This document shows positions 1 through 6,446 of a stretch of 7,385 bases of DNA, in pieces. Below the pieces are notes generated by a model. That model did no database searches and had not been told where the DNA came from. It saw only the letters and a list, made by a program, of their open reading frames with translations. The DNA is from an uncultured Clostridia bacterium (GTDB lineage: Bacteria; Bacillota; Clostridia; Oscillospirales; Ruminococcaceae), in the NCBI GenBank assembly GCA_947427325.1, contig CANEHP010000111.1, forward strand, positions 1-7,385, written 5' to 3'. Numbering within the stretch: the first letter of the stretch is position 1; every line of letters starts with the position of its first letter. A program made the position numbers and the translations under genes.

Positions 1-48
1 CAAAATTTGCCGAAAAGATGCGTGCCAATTTCTATGAGAACAAGTTCT
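1..48. repeat. Partial copy (right arm) of a palindromic dispersed repeat
   Basis: Bases 1-20 (CAAAATTTGCCGAAAAGATG) are identical to 4856-4875 in the right arm of the 163-bp palindrome at 4741-4903. The ungapped alignment continues to the outer end of that arm: 17 of the next 28 positions match and most differences are transitions, giving 37 of 48 overall. The left part of this copy lies outside the window. The outer end also contains the short inverted repeat AGAAC-AA-GTTCT (37-48). Membership of the same family is read directly from the sequence; how the element moves or spreads is not visible. Confidence 0.75.
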
Positions 49-129
49 TATACTATTTCCGACGCTCTCCCTTTTTCCATTGCAGTGCGGTGTTCCGAAT
101 TGTGATTCACATCTGTCGACAACACAGAA

Positions 130-148
130 CTGTAATCATTTTGTAATC
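130..148 (+). promoter_or_regulatory. Candidate Pho-box-like phased direct repeat
   Basis: TGTAATC occurs at 131-137 and again at 142-148, so the two copies start exactly 11 bp apart, one helical turn. With flanking bases the site reads CTGTAAT-CATT-TTGTAAT. That is close to the 7+4+7 layout of the PhoB box (CTGTCAT-4-CTGTCAT type) and shares the 11-bp phasing used by Gram-positive PhoP. It ends about 10 bp upstream of the -35 element at 158. The direct repeat is seen; its assignment to a PhoB/PhoP-type response regulator is an inference, and another activator could use the same geometry. Confidence 0.4.
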
Positions 149-157
149 TTTTCTCTA

Positions 158-186
158 TTGACTTATACAAAAAAAGGTGGTATACT
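158..186 (+). promoter_or_regulatory. Sigma-A-type promoter of the envelope operon
   Basis: The -35 element TTGACT (158-163) is followed, after a 17-bp spacer, by the -10 element TATACT (181-186). The -10 is preceded by TGG (178-180), which makes it an extended -10. The transcription start is expected near 192-194, leaving a leader of about 43 nt before the ATG at 236. The promoter lies inside the longest open frame, which runs back to 80, and is a strong argument that translation does not begin that far upstream. Confidence 0.8.
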
Positions 187-196
187 TTCAAAGTAT
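182..196. promoter_or_regulatory. 15-bp perfect palindrome over the -10/start site, candidate operator
   Basis: ATACTTT-C-AAAGTAT is a perfect 7-1-7 inverted repeat. It covers five bases of the -10 hexamer and the predicted transcription start. A one-base loop makes it a poor RNA hairpin, so a dimeric repressor site in DNA is the more natural reading. No regulator gene is in the window, and AT-rich palindromes of this size can arise by chance. Confidence 0.4.
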
Positions 197-223
197 GATA
201 AAATGATGAACTATGGTTTTTTA

Positions 224-229
224 AGAGGA
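224..229 (+). promoter_or_regulatory. Ribosome binding site that decides the start of the first gene
   Basis: AGAGGA (224-229) abuts the in-frame ATG at 230 and so cannot serve it. It sits 7 nt (measured from GAGG) upstream of the next in-frame ATG at 236. The start at 236 is therefore preferred. Confidence 0.65.
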
Positions 230-235
230 ATGAAA

Positions 236-2278
236 ATGAAAGAAGTCATAAAGAATATTATGCTGCCGCTAAAGAATATGGAAGCTTTTTGCAGTAAAAT
301 ACTTATTGTGATCGCTTTTTTTATACTTTATTCCGTAGCGCTGCCTGTTTATTATATATTCGGCTTAGTGGCTGCCATTGTTGCCTCGGCTATAATAAGT
401 GCGGCAATTTTTTTATTTAAGCTTGACAGATTTTACGGCAGCAATTCTCTTGTTAGCATAGCGCTTTCCATTGTGATTTCTGCGTTTTTATCGCCGAAGC
501 TTCTAAATTTTCTCCATTCGGTATGGGATTATGGCTGCAACTACATTTTGGAGATAATTTGTTACTTTGTATTTATTTTCTTTGCCCTTACGCTTATTTT
601 CGGAATGTTTCTTTATTACGGCGCTTTGGACAAGCCTAATGTAAAAGGTATGGGAAAAATGTGTCTTTGCGGCGGCTCATTACTGTTTATACTGCTTATT
701 TATATTCCCTGCGACACTTATCTAAATAATTTTACCGACTTTAATTTTCCCGTTACGGCGTTTATCTTTATTTTAATAGGAAGGTTTATTCTTTATCTGC
801 TGCCCTTTGCCTATTTAGGCTCGGTTTTAATGGAAAAGGGCTTGTCCGTTCTTTCAAATATCGTCTGCGGCCTGACCTTATGCGTTTTTGCGCAATTTAT
901 GTTTATGAATCAGAACCTTGGGCTTGCAACGGGAGAAGGGGAGAATTGGAGCGAGCATTTGGGCTACGGAATTGTTACCCTTGGAGTATGGATCGTTCTG
1001 TTGGCTCTGCCCTTTATTTTATCAAGGTACATTAAAAAGCTTGGGCGAAAGCTTGCGTTTGCTATTCCCGCCTTTATTGGCGCAATGCAGGCTGTCGGTT
1101 TAATATTCCTGCTTATTGTTTCTGAAAACAATATATTCAGCTACAGAAACGACCTTTTGGACGGCAGGGATCAATATACGGTATCTTCTAAGAAAAATAT
1201 AGTCACCTTTGTTTTTGACGCGGCGGACAACTGCTATTTTGACAAGCTGCTTGAAACACGGCCCGAGGTTTTTGACGGCTTAGAGGATTTTACGGTATAC
1301 ACAAACACCTGTTCCGTACACGACTACACCTTGGCGTCTATGACCCAGATGCTTACCGGAACGGAAAGCTGCCCTATGTACGATACTGAAAGCTGGCTGA
1401 GGAACGCTTGGGAAAGCCAAAAGACAGAGGATTTTTATTCAAGGCTGCATAATGCGGGATATACGGTAAACGGATATATGCGCGCCGAAGTGCCGGTTGG
1501 CTTATTGGACGGGAAATTCGATAACAGCAGCTCGGGACTTGAACCTAAAGGCATAGATAAAACGGCTATTGCCGATAATATAATGAATATAGCAAAATAC
1601 CGTTATATGCCTTATTTGCTTAAACGCTTTTTTAATATTCAGGGAGTGGATTTTAAAGCCTTTGTAAACTATTCTTCGGAATTTAACTATATGGACGAAG
1701 ATTATATGAGGGACTTAAAGCTGACCAAATCAAACAGCGATAAAAATTTCTTTATTGTTGAGCATTTAAACGGTCCTCACCCTCCCTGCGACGATACTGT
1801 GGAGGAAACGGTAAACTGCCTTAATATAGTTAAAGAATATATAAGACAGCTAAAGGAAATGAACCTTTATGACGACGCATTTATAATTGTTACCTCCGAC
1901 CATGGCAGACATACAAGCAATTTTGCCGAAGCTGCCGCAACACCTATCTTTATGGTAAAGGAAGCGGGTAAAACGCACGAAAAAACGGAGATTACCAATT
2001 CGCCGCAGTACCACTCTGATTTTCTTGCCACATATCTTTATGCGGCGGGAATTTACACTGATTCGGATAAGGAGATTTACGGAAACACCGTTTTTGATTT
2101 CAAAGAAAACGATCAAAGAGAGCGTATATGGTTTGACCATACATCAGACGATACCAAGCCCAATCCCAACGGCGCAGCCTGCAATGTTTATTACGCTTAT
2201 AAATATACAGGCGACGCCGATAACTTAAAACAGGTTATAAACGATAAAACGCCATATGAAATAATCGTTAAAGAATAA
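236..2278 (+). CDS. Polytopic membrane sulfatase-fold / LTA-synthase-like phosphotransferase
   Basis: The 680-residue product has a short basic N-terminus and about nine hydrophobic segments between residues 22 and 296. These place its C-terminal half outside the cell, as in LtaS-type and GacH-type enzymes. The catalytic domain (about 320-630) has the alkaline phosphatase/sulfatase layout. Asp328 in NIVTFVFDAAD is a metal ligand. Thr365 in HDYTLASMTQMLTG fits the nucleophile Thr of LtaS and phosphoethanolamine transferases. His510 or His515 in EHLNGPHPP and Asp555-His556 in TSDHGRH complete the site. There is no sulfatase Cys/Ser-x-Pro-x-Arg signature, so group transfer is likelier than sulfate ester hydrolysis. 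The transferred group and acceptor cannot be read; glycerol phosphate from a phospholipid is the best guess from the neighbours. It is first in the operon, 27 nt from the next gene. The start at 236 was chosen over earlier codons because of the promoter and ribosome site upstream. Confidence 0.85.
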   Translation: MKEVIKNIMLPLKNMEAFCSKILIVIAFFILYSVALPVYYIFGLVAAIVASAIISAAIFLFKLDRFYGSNSLVSIALSIVISAFLSPKLLNFLHSVWDYGCNYILEIICYFVFIFFALTLIFGMFLYYGALDKPNVKGMGKMCLCGGSLLFILLIYIPCDTYLNNFTDFNFPVTAFIFILIGRFILYLLPFAYLGSVLMEKGLSVLSNIVCGLTLCVFAQFMFMNQNLGLATGEGENWSEHLGYGIVTLGVWIVLLALPFILSRYIKKLGRKLAFAIPAFIGAMQAVGLIFLLIVSENNIFSYRNDLLDGRDQYTVSSKKNIVTFVFDAADNCYFDKLLETRPEVFDGLEDFTVYTNTCSVHDYTLASMTQMLTGTESCPMYDTESWLRNAWESQKTEDFYSRLHNAGYTVNGYMRAEVPVGLLDGKFDNSSSGLEPKGIDKTAIADNIMNIAKYRYMPYLLKRFFNIQGVDFKAFVNYSSEFNYMDEDYMRDLKLTKSNSDKNFFIVEHLNGPHPPCDDTVEETVNCLNIVKEYIRQLKEMNLYDDAFIIVTSDHGRHTSNFAEAAATPIFMVKEAGKTHEKTEITNSPQYHSDFLATYLYAAGIYTDSDKEIYGNTVFDFKENDQRERIWFDHTSDDTKPNPNGAACNVYYAYKYTGDADNLKQVINDKTPYEIIVKE

Positions 2279-2305
2279 AACAAAGAATAAAAAAGGAGAA
2301 CAAAA

Positions 2306-2626
2306 ATGAAAAAAACAAATGCAAAAAAATTTATAAGATTTGGCTTTTATTCCGCAGCTGCTGCAGTTATGCTCACACAAAGCTGCTTTGCGTACATCGA
2401 CCCCGCCGCTACAAGCTATATAGTGGCTATTGTTTCAGGCGTGGTTGTTGCGGTAGGTACTGCCTTCGGTATTATATTCAACAAGCTTAAAAGAAAGATA
2501 AAAAAGAAGGAAGCCCCCGTGGAAGAGCTTACTCAGGATTTTAACCCGGAGGACGGCAAGGGAGAAAATGTGGTAATTACCGCTGATGATTTGTTGGGAG
2601 AAGACGAGGAAAAATCGGATAAATAA
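2306..2626 (+). CDS. Small signal-peptide membrane protein with YIDPA motif
   Basis: The 106-residue product begins with a basic, hydrophobic signal peptide (1-29) ending in SCFA, a plausible signal peptidase I site. The mature chain would then start with YIDPAATSYIV. A membrane segment follows (about 37-58), then the basic stop-transfer stretch KLKRKIKKK (60-68) and an acidic tail rich in Glu and Asp. The expected topology is a very short outer end and a tail of about 45 residues in the cytosol. From memory, YIDPG(T/S)GS-type motifs after a signal peptide recur in small membrane proteins of Firmicutes, but I know no assigned function. GGAG at 2295-2298 lies 7 nt before the ATG. Its place between the sulfatase-fold enzyme and the YidC fusion suggests an accessory or scaffold role in the same pathway; this is inference. 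Confidence 0.8.
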   Translation: MKKTNAKKFIRFGFYSAAAAVMLTQSCFAYIDPAATSYIVAIVSGVVVAVGTAFGIIFNKLKRKIKKKEAPVEELTQDFNPEDGKGENVVITADDLLGEDEEKSDK

Positions 2627-2650
2627 AGCCTTTGGCTTCTCTTTTTATTT
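2626..2650 (+). terminator. Weak hairpin with U-rich tail (attenuator or partial terminator)
   Basis: AAGCC-TTT-GGCTT (2626-2638) forms a 5-bp stem with a 3-nt loop, starting at the stop codon of the small membrane gene. It is followed by CTCTTTTTATTT. The stem is short for full termination, so partial read-through into the fusion gene is expected. Confidence 0.45.
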
Positions 2651-2657
2651 TGGAACA

Positions 2658-2686
2658 TTGACCGCCACCGAGTATTAAATTCTGAT
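2658..2686 (+). promoter_or_regulatory. Weak candidate internal promoter before the YidC fusion gene
   Basis: TTGACC (2658-2663) matches the -35 consensus at five of six positions. A 17-bp spacer leads to TCTGAT (2681-2686), which matches the -10 at only four. Initiation would fall near 2693, almost on the ribosome binding site at 2696, so a transcript from here would have a very short leader. It may be a minor promoter or a chance match. Confidence 0.25.
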
Positions 2687-2695
2687 TTTTTCCTT

Positions 2696-2701
2696 AGGAG
2701 G
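2696..2701 (+). promoter_or_regulatory. Strong Shine-Dalgarno that fixes a TTG start
   Basis: AGGAGG (2696-2701) is a full anti-16S match, 7 nt before the TTG at 2709. No ATG or GTG in the same frame is well placed near it, so the TTG is accepted as the initiation codon. Confidence 0.85.
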
Positions 2702-2708
2702 TGTCTTT

Positions 2709-4742
2709 TTGGACGCAGTTATAGATTTTCTTATCGGAATTTTAGGCTGGATTTTATACGGCTGCTATTTTCTGATAAAGAATTACGGACTCAGTATTAT
2801 TGTTTTTACGCTTATAACTAAGCTTATTTTGTTTCCCGTTTCTCTGCTTACACAAAAAAACTCAATAAAAATGGTTCAGATGCAGCCGCAGCTTAACGCT
2901 CTTAAAATCAAATATATTGACGATAAGGACAAATTTACCGACGAGCAGGTTGCACTTTACAAAAAATATAAGTACAATCCCTTTATGGATACAATTCCGC
3001 TGTTGATTCAAATTCCCATTATTTTGGGACTTGTGGGAGTTGTATACCGTCCCTTGTCCTATATTATGAACATTGACAGGGGGATTATCTCACAGCTTAA
3101 GGACTGGCTGGTAAATACTCTCGGAATAGAAGCGGATAATATGTATCAGCTTGCTATATTTCAGCAGATCCGCGACGGCGCCGCCCCCTCTTCCGTTCCG
3201 ACGGATATAATAGACAGCATTCGCAGTCTTAATATGAATTTCTGCGGTCTGGACCTGGGACTTACCCCTTCCTTTGGCGGAAATTATGAGCTTCTGCTCA
3301 TTCCTCTGCTGGCAGGACTCAGCGCATGGCTTTTGTGTTTTGCACAAAACAAAATTAACGTACTGCAAATTGCTCAGAATAATGCTATGAAAATTGCAAC
3401 CTCTGTGCTTATGATAGCATTTTCCGTTTATTTCTGCTTTTTAGTTCCCGCCGGAGTGGGACTTTACTGGATTTTCGGCAATCTTTTTGCAATCCCTTCC
3501 ATGATGCTTTGCAACGTGGTTATGCCGCCCAAAAAGTATATTGACTATGACTATCTGCTTAAATCCAAGGAGCAGATGCTTTTAAAGGAAAAAGAACATA
3601 AGAAATACTCCAAAAGAGAAAAAGCTGATTACAAGCGGTTTTTTTCTGTGGAAAATATGCAGCTTATGATTTATTCCGAATCCAACGGATTTTATAAATA
3701 TTATGCGGGTATGATCGATTATATCTGCGAGCATTCCGACATACGGATTCACTATGTAACAAGCGACCCCAGCGATAAGATTTTTGACGACAAAAGAGAG
3801 CAGATACACAGCTACTTTGTGTCAAGCGACAAGCTGCTGATACCGCTATTTATGAAGCTTGACTGTGATATGTGCATTATGACAATGCCCGACCTTGAAA
3901 AATACCATATTAAGCGTTCAAGAGTCAGAAAAGATATCGAGTATGTTTATGTGGTTCACGGAATAGGCAGCAACGCCCTTACCTTAAGAAAAGGCGCACT
4001 TGATTGGTACGATACTATGTTCTGTCCCACCGTTGACGGTGAAAAGGAAGTCAGAGAAATGGAGGAGCTGTATCACACCAAGCCCAAGGTTCTTATTGAA
4101 GCGGGCTATATGCTTATTGATGAGATGATAGAAAAGTATGAGAAGATGGAGAAAAAAGAAAACAATCCTCCGAAAATTCTCATAGCCCCCTCATGGCAGC
4201 CCGATAATATCATCGATTTATGTGTGGACGAGCTGCTTGAACAGCTGCAAAAGACAAAATATGAAATTATCCTCAGACCTCACCCTCAGGCTGTAAGGCA
4301 TTCTCCCGAAAAATTTGCGGAAATGCACAAAAAGTATGACGGAACGAACATAGAGGTGCAAACAGACTTTTCCTCCAACAATCCGGTTATGGAGGCTGAC
4401 GTGCTGATTACCGACTGGTCGGATATCTCCTTCGAGTTTGCCTTTACCACAAAAAGACCCGTGCTGTTTATCAATACGCCTATGAAGATTATGAATCCCG
4501 AATATGACAAAATCTCCATAACTCCCATAAATATCTCTTTAAGAAACGTTTTGGGCAAGGCGGTTGAGGTAAAGGAGCTGGATAAGGTAAACGGAATTAT
4601 CGACGAGTTTATTCAAAACCGTGAAAGCTATCATGATACTATTGAGAATACCTTAAATGAAAGGGTATACAATGTGGGCAAGAGTAAAATTGTTTACGGC
4701 AGATATGTAATAAAAAGACTCAGTAAAGCTGCGAGGGCTTAG
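2709..4742 (+). CDS. YidC/Oxa1 insertase fused to CDP-glycerol glycerophosphotransferase-like domain
   Basis: The single frame encodes 677 residues with two recognisable parts. Residues 1-275 are a YidC/Oxa1 core. They contain a first segment with Lys38 where many homologues carry the groove Arg, the cytosolic loop with QMQPQLNALKIKY (57-69) and LYKKYKYNP (83-91), IPLLIQIPIILGL (96-108), and three more membrane segments (about 195-268) ending in VPAGVGLYWIFGN. No lipobox is visible. A charged helical linker (275-310) leads to a GT-B-type polyol-phosphate transferase of the TagB/TagF superfamily (about 315-677). Its marks are VVHGIGS (His418), APSW (493-496), RPHP (523-526, His525) and TDWSDISFEFAF (568-579). 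The topology puts this enzyme in the cytosol, where CDP-linked donors are found. The donor (CDP-glycerol, CDP-ribitol or other) and acceptor are unknown. The fusion may tether the transferase to the membrane or to insertion of its partners. The TAG stop takes its last two bases from the following repeat. Confidence 0.92.
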   Translation: MDAVIDFLIGILGWILYGCYFLIKNYGLSIIVFTLITKLILFPVSLLTQKNSIKMVQMQPQLNALKIKYIDDKDKFTDEQVALYKKYKYNPFMDTIPLLIQIPIILGLVGVVYRPLSYIMNIDRGIISQLKDWLVNTLGIEADNMYQLAIFQQIRDGAAPSSVPTDIIDSIRSLNMNFCGLDLGLTPSFGGNYELLLIPLLAGLSAWLLCFAQNKINVLQIAQNNAMKIATSVLMIAFSVYFCFLVPAGVGLYWIFGNLFAIPSMMLCNVVMPPKKYIDYDYLLKSKEQMLLKEKEHKKYSKREKADYKRFFSVENMQLMIYSESNGFYKYYAGMIDYICEHSDIRIHYVTSDPSDKIFDDKREQIHSYFVSSDKLLIPLFMKLDCDMCIMTMPDLEKYHIKRSRVRKDIEYVYVVHGIGSNALTLRKGALDWYDTMFCPTVDGEKEVREMEELYHTKPKVLIEAGYMLIDEMIEKYEKMEKKENNPPKILIAPSWQPDNIIDLCVDELLEQLQKTKYEIILRPHPQAVRHSPEKFAEMHKKYDGTNIEVQTDFSSNNPVMEADVLITDWSDISFEFAFTTKRPVLFINTPMKIMNPEYDKISITPINISLRNVLGKAVEVKELDKVNGIIDEFIQNRESYHDTIENTLNERVYNVGKSKIVYGRYVIKRLSKAARA

Positions 4743-4903
4743 AGCGTGTTCACATAAAATCAGTATGCAGATTTTCGTGCATAATTTTGTTGCCTGCAAG
4801 GCAAAATTTTGCAGGAATATCGTCATATTTCAAAAAATTTTAACGAAGCAGGCGGCAAAATTTGCCGAAAAGATGTATGCTGAGCTTTATGTGAATACGC
4901 TCT
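4741..4903. repeat. 163-bp long imperfect palindrome (MITE-like or REP-like)
   Basis: The ends read AGAGCGTGTTCACATAAA at 4741-4758 and, as reverse complement, AGAGCGTATTCACATAAA at 4903-4886. Pairing continues inward through TCAGTATGCA (right arm TCAGCATACA), TTTTCG, and TTTTGTTGCCTGC (right arm TTTTGCCGCCTGC). The arms therefore span about 4741-4797 and 4848-4903 around a 50-nt AT-rich centre. Most arm differences are transitions that leave G-U pairs in the plus-strand RNA. There is no open frame, and no clear target-site duplication at the ends. A related arm is present at 1-48. It could be a non-autonomous miniature transposon or a structured intergenic repeat. Confidence 0.8.
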
Positions 4904-4907
4904 GATA

Positions 4908-4941
4908 AAATACCGCACAGGAGAAGGCTTGTGCGGTATTT
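4908..4941. terminator. 12-bp perfect hairpin, possible bidirectional terminator
   Basis: AAATACCGCACA (4908-4919) pairs without mismatch with TGTGCGGTATTT (4930-4941) around a 10-nt loop. On the plus strand the U-tract is only UAUUU. On the minus strand the stem runs into TATTTTATC. It probably ends transcription of the envelope operon, though the weak tail could allow read-through into the MATE gene, which lacks an obvious promoter of its own. Confidence 0.6.
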
Positions 4942-4962
4942 AAATGACGATTTGGAATTTAG

Positions 4963-5007
4963 GTGAATAAAGTGAATAAAGCGAATAAAGTTAATAAAGC
5001 GAATAAA
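4963..5007 (+). repeat. Five tandem 9-nt repeats at the 5' end of the MATE gene
   Basis: The units are GTGAATAAA, GTGAATAAA, GCGAATAAA, GTTAATAAA and GCGAATAAA. Each encodes Val/Ala-Asn-Lys in frame, and the first unit supplies the start codon. The second unit offers an alternative GTG start at 4972. A copy-number change would alter the length of the N-terminus by three residues without shifting the frame. Confidence 0.9.
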
Positions 5008-6399
5008 GACAAAACAATTTATAAAAGAGCATTAAAATTAGCCGTCCCCATTATGATACAAAACGGAATAACCAATATGGTGGGGCTTATAGACAACATA
5101 ATGGTGGGAAGCTTGGGCAGCGAGTCTATAACCGCCGTTTCCATAGTGACACAGCTTATATTTGTGTTTAACTTAGCGATTTTCGGAGGCTTTTCGGGAC
5201 CCGGAATATACGGTGCGCAATACTACGGAAAAGGAGATACAGAGGGCTTTCGCAATACGGTACGCATAAAGCATTGGATAGGTCTGACGGTTCTTATAGG
5301 CAGTATCTTTATTTTTATCTTTGGAGGAGAATTTTTAATCGGACTGTATCTGAAAGGCGAAAGTGAAGATGTAGACCCTGTGGTTACCATGCGGCTGGCA
5401 AAGGAATATATGTCCGTAATGCTTTGGGGGCTGCCTTTTTTTGTGGCAGGACAGATTTTTACCAGCAGCCTACGTGAAACAGGGAACAGCGTTAAGCCTA
5501 TGGTATCGGGAATTGTGTCCGTTTCTGTGGATATTCTTTTCAACTATCTGCTTATCTACGGAAATTTCGGTTTTCCCCGCTTAGAGGTAAAGGGTGCTGC
5601 TGTTGCCACGGTAATTGCCCTAATAACAGAAGCCCTTACAATAATTATTTGGTCGTTTGCCACCAAGAAAAAGCATACCTTTTTGCAGGGTCTGTACCGC
5701 ACTCTGCTTTTAAAAGGGGCAGTTGCCTGGAAGCTGCTGAAAAAGAGTATTCCCATCTTCTTTAACGAGCTTTTGTGGGCGGCGGGACTTGCGGTTCTCA
5801 CACAATGCTATTCTATGAGAGGACTTGACATTGTGGCGGGAATAAATATTTCCAATGCGCTGTGCAATCTTTTTAACGTAGTGTTTGTTGCGTTGGGAAA
5901 TGCAGTGGGCATATTGACGGGTCAGACCTTAGGCGCTTCAAAATACGAGCAGGCAAAAAAGGACTCCTTCAGACTTGTCCGGTTCACAGCCGTAATCTGC
6001 GTGATTTTGGCGGCGGGACTTATATCAATTTCCCGCCTGTTTCCCTCATTCTACAATACAACGGACGTTATTAAGGACTATGCCGGTGATTTTATTATAA
6101 TTACCGCTTTGTTCTTTCCGGTGCAGGGTATATTAAATTCATTGTATTTTACGCTCAGATCGGGAGGAAAGACCTTTGTAACGTTTTTGTTTGACAGCGT
6201 ATATTCATGGGCTTTGCCTGTTCCCTGTGCATTTTTGTTGTGCAAATTTACGGCCGTTCCCATCTTGGCGGTATATGCGGTTATTCAAGCCGCCGACTTG
6301 ATTAAGGTGGTGATCGGTTCGATACTTATACGCAGGGGAGTCTGGATAAGCAATTTGGCGGAGGAGGAAAAGGACTTGGCGAGGGGTAATGCCTCTTAA
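4963..6399 (+). CDS. MATE-family multidrug/cation antiporter
   Basis: The 478-residue product has the usual length and about twelve membrane segments in two homologous halves. MATE marks include LAVPIMIQNGITNMVGLIDNI (27-47; 21 residues abbreviated by ends LAVP and IDNI), MVGSLG (47-52), GAQYYGKGD (84-92), SSLRETGN (168-175), LFNYLLIYG (192-200), VKGAAVAT (209-216) and GQTLGASKY (320-328). The family exports cationic drugs or metabolites in exchange for sodium ions or protons at the cytoplasmic membrane; the substrate here cannot be told. The first 16 residues are a polar (V/A)NK-repeat tail of low complexity. The start is uncertain between GTG 4963 (weak GGA at 4954-4956) and GTG 4972 (AGG at 4961-4963). 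No convincing promoter is seen between 4742 and 4962. A functional tie to the envelope module is not evident; it converges on gpr with a 47-nt gap. Confidence 0.9.
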   Translation: MNKVNKANKVNKANKDKTIYKRALKLAVPIMIQNGITNMVGLIDNIMVGSLGSESITAVSIVTQLIFVFNLAIFGGFSGPGIYGAQYYGKGDTEGFRNTVRIKHWIGLTVLIGSIFIFIFGGEFLIGLYLKGESEDVDPVVTMRLAKEYMSVMLWGLPFFVAGQIFTSSLRETGNSVKPMVSGIVSVSVDILFNYLLIYGNFGFPRLEVKGAAVATVIALITEALTIIIWSFATKKKHTFLQGLYRTLLLKGAVAWKLLKKSIPIFFNELLWAAGLAVLTQCYSMRGLDIVAGINISNALCNLFNVVFVALGNAVGILTGQTLGASKYEQAKKDSFRLVRFTAVICVILAAGLISISRLFPSFYNTTDVIKDYAGDFIIITALFFPVQGILNSLYFTLRSGGKTFVTFLFDSVYSWALPVPCAFLLCKFTAVPILAVYAVIQAADLIKVVIGSILIRRGVWISNLAEEEKDLARGNAS

Positions 6400-6446
6400 A
6401 AAATTATTACCTTGCGTTACATAAAGCTTGCCTTGCCGCATCTATT

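Noticed and set aside
80..235. N-terminal extension of the first gene back to the ATG at 80
   Set aside because: It would contain a near-consensus promoter (158-186), the palindrome and the direct repeats. It has no ribosome site at 80, and its peptide does not look like part of the membrane enzyme.
1850..2140. Minus-strand open frame inside the sulfatase-fold gene
   Set aside because: It lies over the conserved SDHG region, has no ribosome site or family resemblance, and is explained as a shadow of the coding strand.
4741..4903. CRISPR array or transposase remnant
   Set aside because: There are no regularly spaced short repeats and no open frame; the structure is one large inverted repeat.
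5223..5801. Minus-strand open frames inside the MATE gene
   Set aside because: They cover well-conserved MATE motifs on the plus strand and have no initiation signals or recognisable domains.
6400..6446. Terminator between the convergent MATE and gpr genes
   Set aside because: GCAAGG-type direct repeats and an AAGCTT site are present, but no stable stem with a U-tract was found on either strand.
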